From Anaerolineae bacterium (lineage in GTDB: Bacteria; Chloroflexota; Anaerolineae; 4572-78; J111): a stretch of 64,000 bases of DNA. The stretch covers positions 437,547 to 501,546 of the forward strand of contig JAHDWA010000002.1 of the NCBI GenBank assembly GCA_023382535.1, in the 5' to 3' direction. Below the pieces are notes generated by a model. That model saw only the letters and a program-made list of their open reading frames with translations, was not told the origin of the DNA and did no database searches. A program made the translations under genes and the position numbers. Each line of letters starts with the position of its first letter. Within the stretch, counting starts at the first letter, position 1. This document shows positions 16,497 to 23,128 of the stretch, piece after piece.

Positions 16497-16699
16497 GCTT
16501 TCACCCCTTCTTTCTCGGAAAAGACTAAAATCACGGCCTGGCGCGGCACCGCGATCATCTCCAGCCACTCGCTCTCCGGGCCAAACTGCTCCAGGCTGGT
16601 CTGAGCGACCTGCTCGGCCTGTTCGACTTCAATGGAGCCGATGTACAATAACGGCTCAGGATGTTCTTTTCGGGCGAAAACATCGTAGGTTGTGGGCAT
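16493..16699 (-). CDS. Small PaaB-like oxygenase subunit, copy 1
   Basis: 68 residues beginning MPTTYDVFARKEHPEPLLYI, with the PaaB-family pattern: an N-terminal strand (YDVFARKE), a Gly-Ser-Ile turn followed by a helix (SIEVEQAEQVAQTSLEQF), and a C-terminal strand pair (WLEMIAVPRQAVILVF). PaaB bridges PaaA and PaaC in the epoxidase complex; this copy is shorter than the E. coli protein (about 95 residues). Its stop overlaps the PaaC start (ATGA). A second similar gene lies 45 nt upstream, so the complex may contain two different bridging subunits. Confidence 0.75.
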   Translation of the reverse strand: MPTTYDVFARKEHPEPLLYIGSIEVEQAEQVAQTSLEQFGPESEWLEMIAVPRQAVILVFSEKEGVKA

Positions 16700-16744
16700 A
16701 CTTCCTCATTGTGGAACAAGCTAACAGCTTGCCTTACGACTCAT

Positions 16745-16951
16745 TTATTTCGTTTTGATTACGGTAATAATTCCCCGGCGGGGAATGACGACCATTTCGG
16801 TCCAGGGAAATTCATCGTACATTTTGTAGGCGTACACTTTGGCCCCCTCGGCATCGGTAGCCATCACATTGCCGCAGTGACGCAGCGGGTCCTTTGCTTT
16901 AACTTTGGCAAAAACTTCGTAAATTTCGATGCCGGGTAATAGTTTGGTCAT
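16745..16951 (-). CDS. Small PaaB-like oxygenase subunit, copy 2
   Basis: 68 residues from ATG 16951, preceded by GAGG at 8 nt; an in-frame GTG three codons upstream is less well spaced. The pattern parallels copy 1: IEIYEVFAKVKAKDPLRHCG, then a helix (DAEGAKVYAYKMYDEF) and a terminal strand pair (WTEMVVIPRRGIITVIKT). Equal length and the shared W(L/T)EM.VIPR block suggest tandem duplication, though identity is modest. Placed between the DUF59 gene and copy 1. Confidence 0.72.
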   Translation of the reverse strand: MTKLLPGIEIYEVFAKVKAKDPLRHCGNVMATDAEGAKVYAYKMYDEFPWTEMVVIPRRGIITVIKTK

Positions 16952-17032
16952 AAATCTCACCTCGTTTGAGGGTTGAAAGGGCGGAACATTAGGAAAGAGC
17001 GCAACCTTCCAGCCCTCCAGTCTTCCAACTGA

Positions 17033-17359
17033 TTAGATGGTGACTCCACACAATTGCATGATCTCCCGCCCCTCTTGGGTCATCCGCTGCTTGGTCCACA
17101 CCGGCGACCAGACCACCTGGATTTCCACCTGCTCTACATCCGGCTCTTGCAGCAGGCGGGCGCGGGTATCTTCCATAATCATCTCCATGCAAGGGCAGCC
17201 CATCGCCGTAAAGGTCATTTTAACCTGGACCGAGCGACCTGTTTTTTGCAGATCAACCACCAGCCCCATATCCACAATACTCATCGGAAACTCAGGGTCC
17301 TGCACATCCTGTAGTGCTTTCCACAAATGGGCCACTTCCCCGCAAACTGACTCCGCCAT
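17033..17359 (-). CDS. paaD: PaaD-type DUF59/MIP18 iron-sulfur assembly protein, lacking the zinc ribbon
   Basis: 108 residues from ATG 17359; an alternative ATG 17392 would overlap paaA. Seen: LQDVQDPEFPMSIVDMGLV and the metal-binding MTFTAMGCPCMEMIMED, with a VVWSPVWTKQRMTQEGRE tail, all typical of the DUF59 domain of PaaD. PaaD normally continues into a C-terminal zinc ribbon; this protein stops after the DUF59 fold and the ribbon is encoded separately at 15433-15648. Likely loads iron into the oxygenase encoded around it. Confidence 0.87.
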   Translation of the reverse strand: MAESVCGEVAHLWKALQDVQDPEFPMSIVDMGLVVDLQKTGRSVQVKMTFTAMGCPCMEMIMEDTRARLLQEPDVEQVEIQVVWSPVWTKQRMTQEGREIMQLCGVTI

Positions 17360-17378
17360 TTTCTTCCCCGTCTTCCGT

Positions 17379-18371
17379 TTACTGGACAACATTCATCATC
17401 TTTTGCAGCTCTTTATGCCCGTGCTGAATCCGTTCGACAAACTCCTCGTTTTTGGGACCGCGCGCTTTCCAGCGTTTCATCACCTGATCCCAGCCAATTT
17501 CACCCTCCGCCATTAGCCAGCGCTTTTCTTGCGCGTCAAACTGGCAGGGGAAAGGGTAGTCTAATTCAAACTTCCCCCCGCTTCCCCCCCCTTCAAGGGG
17601 GAGGGTTGAGGGGGGGGTCCAATGAACCGGCAGCTTCAAGCCAATCTCTTCACAGAACGGGACGCCGGTGCTCAGCCAGACCTGGCGCAGGGTGTCGTTG
17701 GAACTGCCCTTAAGGCCATAGGAAAGCTGTTCGGTGTGCTTCTTCTTGTCATCCGGCAGGCCAAACCATTCCATCACCATGGGAAACATCCAATCCACGG
17801 CTCGTTGGACTTCCTCCCGCCCCGACTCGCTCTCGCAAATTTTGCGCATCCAGGTTTCACCGTGCCGCAGGTGGAAATTCTCTTCCCGGTCTACCTTGAC
17901 CAGGCCGCGCTTCCAGGGGGCAAAGGTGGTGTGCTTGTAGACATCGCCCAGCAGGACGTAGCCGGCCCGGTCGTACAGGGCATTGGCGCAGACCAGCTCT
18001 ACCCAGCTATCGAGGGGCACATCAAAAGCGTAAGGGTGTTTGAATTCGTGGGGCTGGCGCTCGTACAACAGCTCTTCTTTGTCAAAACCCAGATCTTCCA
18101 GCAGCCGGTAGGCAATGTTGGCGTGGCCCAGCTCGTCCTGAATGATGGCCATGGCCGAGACAAAGGCGTTGATCGTAGGCGCTTTGGTGGCGGCGTAGTA
18201 GTAAGCCGGGGCGCTCATCAGCTCCGTGTCCGCCGAAACGGTCAGAATGCGCTTTAACCCCAGCACGTACTCCTCCGACATCTGATCCGGCGTTTCAACT
18301 AATTCACCGCCCTCAAGCCGGGCCTTCAAGCTCTCTTCCGAGGCGAAATGTAGCTTTCCATTATTAGCCAT
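17379..18371 (-). CDS. paaA: Phenylacetyl-CoA epoxidase-like catalytic subunit, PaaA family
   Basis: Diiron oxygenase subunit of 330 residues from ATG 18371 (GGGGG about 7 nt upstream); longer frames read into repeat DNA. Seen: LTVSADTELMSAPAYYYA; MAIIQDELGHANIAYRLL with ExxH (E80/H83); VPLDSWVELVCANALYDRAG; and REENFHLRHGETWM with a second ExxH (E164/H167). PaaA inserts one oxygen atom into the CoA-thioester ring. Residues about 251-267 (TPPSTLPLEGGGSGGK) are encoded by a palindromic repeat also found in the glycosyltransferase gene. The reductase PaaE is not in the window. The exact aromatic substrate is uncertain. Confidence 0.88.
   Translation of the reverse strand: MANNGKLHFASEESLKARLEGGELVETPDQMSEEYVLGLKRILTVSADTELMSAPAYYYAATKAPTINAFVSAMAIIQDELGHANIAYRLLEDLGFDKEELLYERQPHEFKHPYAFDVPLDSWVELVCANALYDRAGYVLLGDVYKHTTFAPWKRGLVKVDREENFHLRHGETWMRKICESESGREEVQRAVDWMFPMVMEWFGLPDDKKKHTEQLSYGLKGSSNDTLRQVWLSTGVPFCEEIGLKLPVHWTPPSTLPLEGGGSGGKFELDYPFPCQFDAQEKRWLMAEGEIGWDQVMKRWKARGPKNEEFVERIQHGHKELQKMMNVVQ
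17572..17617. repeat. In-frame palindromic element inside paaA
   Basis: On the coding strand a C-rich arm (ACCCCCCCCTCAACCCTCCC) is followed by CTTGAAGGGGGGGG and further G-runs. It keeps the frame and encodes TPPSTLPLEGGG. Same phase and orientation as the copy at 6948-6988. Confidence 0.75.
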
Positions 18372-18410
18372 TGCTTTATCCCCCATCAATACCCGGAACC
18401 AAAGCAGTTC

Positions 18411-18455
18411 AACTTTTTTAGTTCCTTTAGTTCCTGCGAGTTCCCTATCTTCCTT
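18411..18455. repeat. Short AGTTCCT word repeat
   Basis: AGTTCAACTTTTTTAGTTCC, TTTAGTTCC and TGCGAGTTCCC words follow each other in the gap between paaA and the upstream hydratase. No clear inverse arm is present. Confidence 0.45.
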
Positions 18456-19227
18456 TAAATTCCGCTTTGCGCTTCTCCACAAAGGCCGCAAACCCCTCGC
18501 GGGCATCTTCCGTGTGGAAAAGTTCGGCGATGAGTTCCCGTTCCAGCATCAAGCCATCGGCCAGCGGCTGCTCGATACCTTCGTAGACACAGCGTTTGAT
18601 ATTAGCCAGGGCTTTTGTCGGACCGTTCGCCAGTTTGAGCGCATAAGCTTTGGCCTCTGCCAGCACCGACTCACCGGGAAAGAGCTTATTGACAATCCCC
18701 AGTTCCAACGCCTCCTGGGGGGTAACCGTGTGGCCGCTCAGCATTAACTCCAGCGCCCGGCTGGCTCCGATGAGCCGGGCCAGGCGCTGCGTCCCGCCGT
18801 TACCGGGCAGCAGGCCCAGGGTTGACTCCGGCAGCGCCAGCATAAATTTGCCGTCCCCGGCAAAGCGCAAATCGCAGGCCAGGGCCATTTCCAGGCCGCC
18901 GCCCATGGCGTGCCCATTGATAACCGCGATAAATATCTTGGGAAGATGGGCGATTTTAGCCAGAACGTCGTGAGCAAAGTTGACCATCTCCGTATTGGCC
19001 TCTGGGGCGTTGGCCAGAAATGCTTTGATGTCGGCCCCGCCGGAAAAGAATTTCTCCGACGCACTGACCAATAAGGCCGCCTTGATGGCATCATCCGCGG
19101 CCGCGCCTTCAACGGCCGCGTTCAAATCCTGCATAAACTTCATATCGTAACTGTTCGCTGGCGGACGGTTGAGAGTAATGATCCCCAGCGGCGCTTCTTT
19201 AGTGAGGATTACATAAGAATTAGACAT
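18445..19227 (-). CDS. Enoyl-CoA hydratase (PaaF-like)
   Basis: Adds water to a 2,3-unsaturated acyl-CoA. 260 residues from ATG 19227. Both catalytic glutamates of true hydratases are present: E113 in GHAMGGGLEMALACDLRFA and E134 in LALPESTLGLLPGNGGTQRL. The oxyanion-hole strand reads SEKFFSGGADIKAF. The C-terminal AFVEKRKAEFKGR is typical of short bacterial crotonases. Located between an aldehyde dehydrogenase and paaA in the operon, consistent with beta-oxidation-like processing of the ring-opened CoA ester. Confidence 0.9.
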   Translation of the reverse strand: MSNSYVILTKEAPLGIITLNRPPANSYDMKFMQDLNAAVEGAAADDAIKAALLVSASEKFFSGGADIKAFLANAPEANTEMVNFAHDVLAKIAHLPKIFIAVINGHAMGGGLEMALACDLRFAGDGKFMLALPESTLGLLPGNGGTQRLARLIGASRALELMLSGHTVTPQEALELGIVNKLFPGESVLAEAKAYALKLANGPTKALANIKRCVYEGIEQPLADGLMLERELIAELFHTEDAREGFAAFVEKRKAEFKGR

Positions 19228-19240
19228 TCTTCCATCTCCA

Positions 19241-19265
19241 TATTTTGGATTTTAGATTTTGGTTA
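19241..19265. repeat. Short GATTTTAG word array (family C)
   Basis: TATTTTGGATTTTAGATTTT followed by GG. Single-armed copy of the word class also found inside recD2 at 4873-4914. Confidence 0.5.
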
Positions 19266-20723
19266 ATCCAATCCCCCAAACACCACGCTCTTTGGCTCCA
19301 AATAATAATCCAACGCCTCAGGCCCGTGTTCACGACCAATGCCGCTGGCCTTGACCCCGCCGAAGGGCATTTCATCATAACCGTAGTGAATCTGGTTAAC
19401 CCACAACATACCGCTCTCCACCTCGCGGGCGGCCTGGTTGGCCCACTTCATATTGTTAGTCCAGATAGAGGCGCCTAATCCCCACGGGCTGGCGTTGGCC
19501 CTGGCAATCGCTTCGTCCAGCGACGACACCTTGAAAACGGGCAGCACCGGGCCGAAAACTTCTTCCGTCACCAGGCGGCTCTCTTCCGGCACGTTGACCA
19601 CGACCGCCGGATTAAAGAAATAGCCCTTTTCCAGCCCCGGCCCCTCCGGTCGAGTCCCGCCGGTCAATACCTCCGCTCCCTTACTAACCGCGTCGGCCAA
19701 CTGCTCCTCGACCTCCACGCGCTGGCTTTCGGTGTGCAGCGGCCCCATGCGGATCATCGGCTTTTCGGCCTTGGTCAGGCCATCGCCCGGCTCATACCGC
19801 TTGACCTTGCTCACCAGGGCCTCCACAAACTCGTCGTAAATTTCTGCAAAAAGATACAGCCGCTTGACCGCCAGGCAGGCCTGCCCGGCATTCCAATAGC
19901 GCCCAATCATAGCCCCGTTGACCGCCTTGGCCATATCCGCATCGGGGCAGACAATCATGGGGTCGGAGCCACCCAGCTCCAGGGTGATTCGCTTGAACTT
20001 GGGACCGGCCACCTGCATGACCCGCTCGCCAGTGGCGCTGCTGCCGGTCAGGGCCACCCGGCGTACCTGGGGCTGGCTGATCAGTTCATGGCCCAGCGAC
20101 CCACCTGGCCCGGTGACGCATTGTAACACCCCCGGCGGCAACCCGGCCTCATTGAGCAGACCAATGATGCGCAGCGTGGTCAAAGGAGTCGTGCTGGCCG
20201 GTTTGATGATGATCGGACAGCCCGCCGCCAGCGCCGGGCCGACCTTGGTCCCCATCAGGGTGATCGGGAAATTCCAGGGCACAATTCCCACCGACACGCC
20301 CACCGGCTGGGGCATGATGACCCCGTAACTTTTGGGATTCATCGCCGGAGGGAGCGGCGCCAGCGCCCCCCGAATCTTGCTGGCTAACCCGGCATAGAAC
20401 TCCATCCCGTGCAAAAAATGGTGCAGTTCGCCATTGGCTTCCATTAACGGTTTGCCCTGCTCTTTGGTCAGCAGCGCCGCCAATTCGGGCAGATTCTCTT
20501 TTACTTTGGCAATGCCGGCCTGCATGATTTCGGCCCGTTTGTCAGGCGCGGTGCCGGCCCAGCCGCTAAAAGCTGCCGCCGCCGCGTCAACCGCTGCCCG
20601 CGCCTCGCCGGCATCGCCCAGAGGAACAGAGTCAATGATTTCGCCATTGGCCGGATTTTTAACTTCATAACTCCTGCCGCTCAGGGCATTAACCCACTCG
20701 CCATTAATAAACATTTGCGCCAT
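19263..20723 (-). CDS. Aldehyde dehydrogenase (NAD(P)+), second paralogue of the aromatic operon
   Basis: 486 residues from ATG 20723. Seen: GIVPWNFPITLMGTKVGPAL; PASTTPLTTLRIIGLL; ALTGSSATGERVM; the general base Glu in ITLELGGSDPMIVC; the nucleophile Cys in NAGQACLAVKR; TEEVFGPVLPVFKV; and the late FGGVKASGIGREHG. The sequence parallels the enzyme at 11830-13266 throughout, so the two arose by duplication or were recruited from the same family. Placed directly after paaK (20-nt gap). Candidate substrates are arylacetaldehydes upstream of PaaK or a ring-cleavage semialdehyde downstream; the sequence does not decide. Confidence 0.92.
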   Translation of the reverse strand: MAQMFINGEWVNALSGRSYEVKNPANGEIIDSVPLGDAGEARAAVDAAAAAFSGWAGTAPDKRAEIMQAGIAKVKENLPELAALLTKEQGKPLMEANGELHHFLHGMEFYAGLASKIRGALAPLPPAMNPKSYGVIMPQPVGVSVGIVPWNFPITLMGTKVGPALAAGCPIIIKPASTTPLTTLRIIGLLNEAGLPPGVLQCVTGPGGSLGHELISQPQVRRVALTGSSATGERVMQVAGPKFKRITLELGGSDPMIVCPDADMAKAVNGAMIGRYWNAGQACLAVKRLYLFAEIYDEFVEALVSKVKRYEPGDGLTKAEKPMIRMGPLHTESQRVEVEEQLADAVSKGAEVLTGGTRPEGPGLEKGYFFNPAVVVNVPEESRLVTEEVFGPVLPVFKVSSLDEAIARANASPWGLGASIWTNNMKWANQAAREVESGMLWVNQIHYGYDEMPFGGVKASGIGREHGPEALDYYLEPKSVVFGGLD

Positions 20724-20743
20724 GCAACCATCTCCTGTCCAAA

Positions 20744-22045
20744 TTATGTTCCAAAATAGTGAAATCGTTTTGCTTTCAGTTCAAAACGGGGCAATGTGCC
20801 GCGCGGGACTGTTGTAACCAGGGGACGCAGTCCCAGCGCACTGGCGATAGACTGAGCAATTTCCCGCGGTATGCCGTCCGCATCGGCCCCATCCACAAGT
20901 TCCACCTCAACGGCCAGCTCATCCAGTTCGCCCCGCTTGCCCACCTTCACCCGAAATTCATCCACCACACTATGGATGCGGATCAGGTTTTCCAGGGCGC
21001 TGGGGAAGACATTGACCCCGCGAATGGTAATCATATCGTCTACCCGGCCCAGTACACCACCTTCCAGGCGCAGAAAGGTGCGGCCGCAGTCGCACCTGGC
21101 TTCGTTGAAAACGACGGCGTCGCCGGTGCGATAACGGATGATGGGAAAGCCCCAGCGGCCCAGGTTGGTCATGACCAATTCCCCTTTTTGGCCGGGCGCA
21201 ACAGGCTGGCCGGTAACCGGGTCGAGACATTCGACGATAAATTCAGTTTCGATGACGTGGATGCCGTTAGGTTGGGCCTGGCACTCAAAGCTGTGCGCCC
21301 CGACCTCGGACGCACCGGCGTGGTCGTAGCACTTGGCCGACCAGCCCTCCTCGATGCGGGCTTTGGTGGCGGGGACATTCGCTCCGGGTTCGCCGGCGTG
21401 GATGGTAGCTTGGAGACGGAAGTCGCTTAAATCTATTTTATGCTCGCGGGCAACTTCCAGCAAATGGAGCGCGTAAGTGGGGGTGCAGCATAAAGCCGTG
21501 CTGCCGGTATCGCGCATCATCACCAGGCGCTCGTAGGAGGAGCGCCCTCCGCCCGGGATGAGCATAGCCCCGATGTGCCGCGCCCCTTCCACTGCCGCCC
21601 AGAAGCCGATAAAGGGACCAAAAGAAAAGGCGAAGAAAATCCGATCATGGTCGGTCACGCCGGCTCCGGCAAAAACATGGCCCCAGCACCGGCCCCACCA
21701 ATCCCAGCTTTCCACCGTGTCGTACACGCGCAGCGGCTGACCGGTTGTCCCGGAGGTTTGATGATAGCGGGTGTAGGCGCTGAGCGGATAGGTTAGATTG
21801 GTGCCGGCAAAATCATCAGCGACCTGGTCTTCCGACAATTCGGCTTTTGTGGTCAGGGGGAGATGCTGCAAATCAGCCAGCGACTTGAGATCGCCCAGGA
21901 AGAAATCAACCTGGGCAAACTTGCGGGTGTAAAACCTGTTCCGGCCATAGACCTCAGCCAGCATGGCCTGCAAATTCTTGAGTTGCAGGGCAGCCAGTTG
22001 TTCGCGGGGCAATGTTTCAGTCGCTTCATCAAAATAGAGCGTCAT
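20744..22045 (-). CDS. paaK: Phenylacetate-CoA ligase family enzyme
   Basis: ATP-dependent (AMP-forming) ligase activating an aryl acid with CoA. 433 residues from ATG 22045, chosen because AGGAGG lies 9 nt upstream; ATG 22051 would be only 3 nt from it. Seen: the P-loop RYHQTSGTTGQPLRVYDT, GASEVGAHSFEC, YRTGDAVVF, the zinc/Cys pair CDCGRTFLRLEG, GRVDDMITIRGVNVFPSALE, and the C-terminal Lys region LPRFELKAKRF. The length matches PaaK (about 435). It follows the 4-hydroxybenzoyl-CoA reductase-type genes and precedes the oxygenase genes, so its product may feed both chemistries. Confidence 0.92.
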   Translation of the reverse strand: MTLYFDEATETLPREQLAALQLKNLQAMLAEVYGRNRFYTRKFAQVDFFLGDLKSLADLQHLPLTTKAELSEDQVADDFAGTNLTYPLSAYTRYHQTSGTTGQPLRVYDTVESWDWWGRCWGHVFAGAGVTDHDRIFFAFSFGPFIGFWAAVEGARHIGAMLIPGGGRSSYERLVMMRDTGSTALCCTPTYALHLLEVAREHKIDLSDFRLQATIHAGEPGANVPATKARIEEGWSAKCYDHAGASEVGAHSFECQAQPNGIHVIETEFIVECLDPVTGQPVAPGQKGELVMTNLGRWGFPIIRYRTGDAVVFNEARCDCGRTFLRLEGGVLGRVDDMITIRGVNVFPSALENLIRIHSVVDEFRVKVGKRGELDELAVEVELVDGADADGIPREIAQSIASALGLRPLVTTVPRGTLPRFELKAKRFHYFGT

Positions 22046-22067
22046 TGCCATATCCCTCCTGTAGAAT

Positions 22068-22121
22068 TCAGCGAATCAGCGAATGGCGAAAATTAAAAGG
22101 GCCGCCATTCGCCATTCATCC
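22068..22121. repeat. AGCGAATGGCGAA word repeat with inverse
   Basis: TCAGCGAATCAGCGAATGGC words are mirrored by GCCGCCATTCGCCATTCATCC. A compact imperfect hairpin between paaK and the FAD subunit gene; its end just enters the 3' end of the latter. Confidence 0.65.
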
Positions 22122-23111
22122 ATGCTTCGCGGCCATTCCAACCGCCTCTCGCAGCGCCCTAGCCACGTAGACCTGGACCATCTGTTTGCGATAGGGGTGG
22201 CCCATATCGGTATTGTCGAGCGGTTTGGCCGGTTTGAATGCAGCTTTGGCAGCGGCTTCAACGACCTCGTCAGTTAGCTTTTGCCCCACCAGGATTTCCT
22301 CGGCCTCCACCGCTTTGATCGGGTAAGAGGCCACCGCGCCCAAGACAAGATTGGCTTCTGTAACCGTGCCATCCTCCGCCTGGCGCAGGGCCACAGCCAC
22401 CCCCAGGATGGGAAAATCGAACGAGCCGCGCCTTCGCAGTTTTTTGTAGACCATCTTGATTCCGGCTGCGTCAGGCAGATGAATACTGGTCAGGATTTCA
22501 TCGGGGGTTTTGGTGAGATAAGCCATGCCGTCGTTGTGGTAGAGTGCCTGAACCGGGATCATCCGTTCGCCACTTGGTCTGACCAGCCGCACCGATGCCC
22601 CCAAGGCCATCATCGCCGGCGCCGTGTCCGACGAGCTGACCGCCCAACAGCGCGAACTGCCCGGCGCGACCCAGCAGATATGGCCGTCTTTTTTCATACA
22701 GTAGCCTAAAGCTTCGCGCCAGGGTTCGGTCTGGTTGTAGTAGGTGCAGCGGGTGTCCAGGCACAGATTGCCGCCAATCGTGCCCATATTGCGCAACTGC
22801 GGCGTCGAGACCAGCCCGGCGGCCACCGCCAGGGCCGGGTAACGTTCAATAATGAGCGGATGGTGGGTAATTTGAGTCAGGGTTAACCCTGCACCCAGGG
22901 TGACGCCGCCGTTGGTTTCAAATTGCTTCAACTCGGCCATCGCTCCCAAACCAATCAGTTTTTTGGGCGTAAAGAGGCGGCGTTTCATATTGGGAAACAA
23001 ATCGGTTCCCCCGGCGACCAGCATCGCTTCCGGGCCGTGCTGGGCCAGCAGTGCCACCGCTTCGTCAAGGGTCCGCGGGGCGAGGTATTCAAAAGGAGGT
23101 AATCTAAGCAT
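22116..23111 (-). CDS. hcrB: FAD-binding subunit of a 4-hydroxybenzoyl-CoA reductase-type molybdenum enzyme
   Basis: Medium subunit passing electrons between the iron-sulfur subunit and donor or acceptor. 331 residues. Seen: FAD loop VAGGTDLFPNMKRR and the second loop TPQLRNMGTIGGNLCLDTRC. It carries the extra Cys-rich insertion that marks 4-hydroxybenzoyl-CoA reductase beta: Cys at 117, 122, 138, 146 and 155. In the Thauera enzyme the additional [4Fe-4S] cluster is, as remembered, on Cys 122/138/146/155. Ordinary xanthine-dehydrogenase FAD subunits lack it. This supports reductive dehydroxylation or a related reaction on an aryl-CoA rather than purine oxidation. Confidence 0.85.
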   Translation of the reverse strand: MLRLPPFEYLAPRTLDEAVALLAQHGPEAMLVAGGTDLFPNMKRRLFTPKKLIGLGAMAELKQFETNGGVTLGAGLTLTQITHHPLIIERYPALAVAAGLVSTPQLRNMGTIGGNLCLDTRCTYYNQTEPWREALGYCMKKDGHICWVAPGSSRCWAVSSSDTAPAMMALGASVRLVRPSGERMIPVQALYHNDGMAYLTKTPDEILTSIHLPDAAGIKMVYKKLRRRGSFDFPILGVAVALRQAEDGTVTEANLVLGAVASYPIKAVEAEEILVGQKLTDEVVEAAAKAAFKPAKPLDNTDMGHPYRKQMVQVYVARALREAVGMAAKHG

Positions 23112-23128
23112 TGAAGATAAACTCCACT

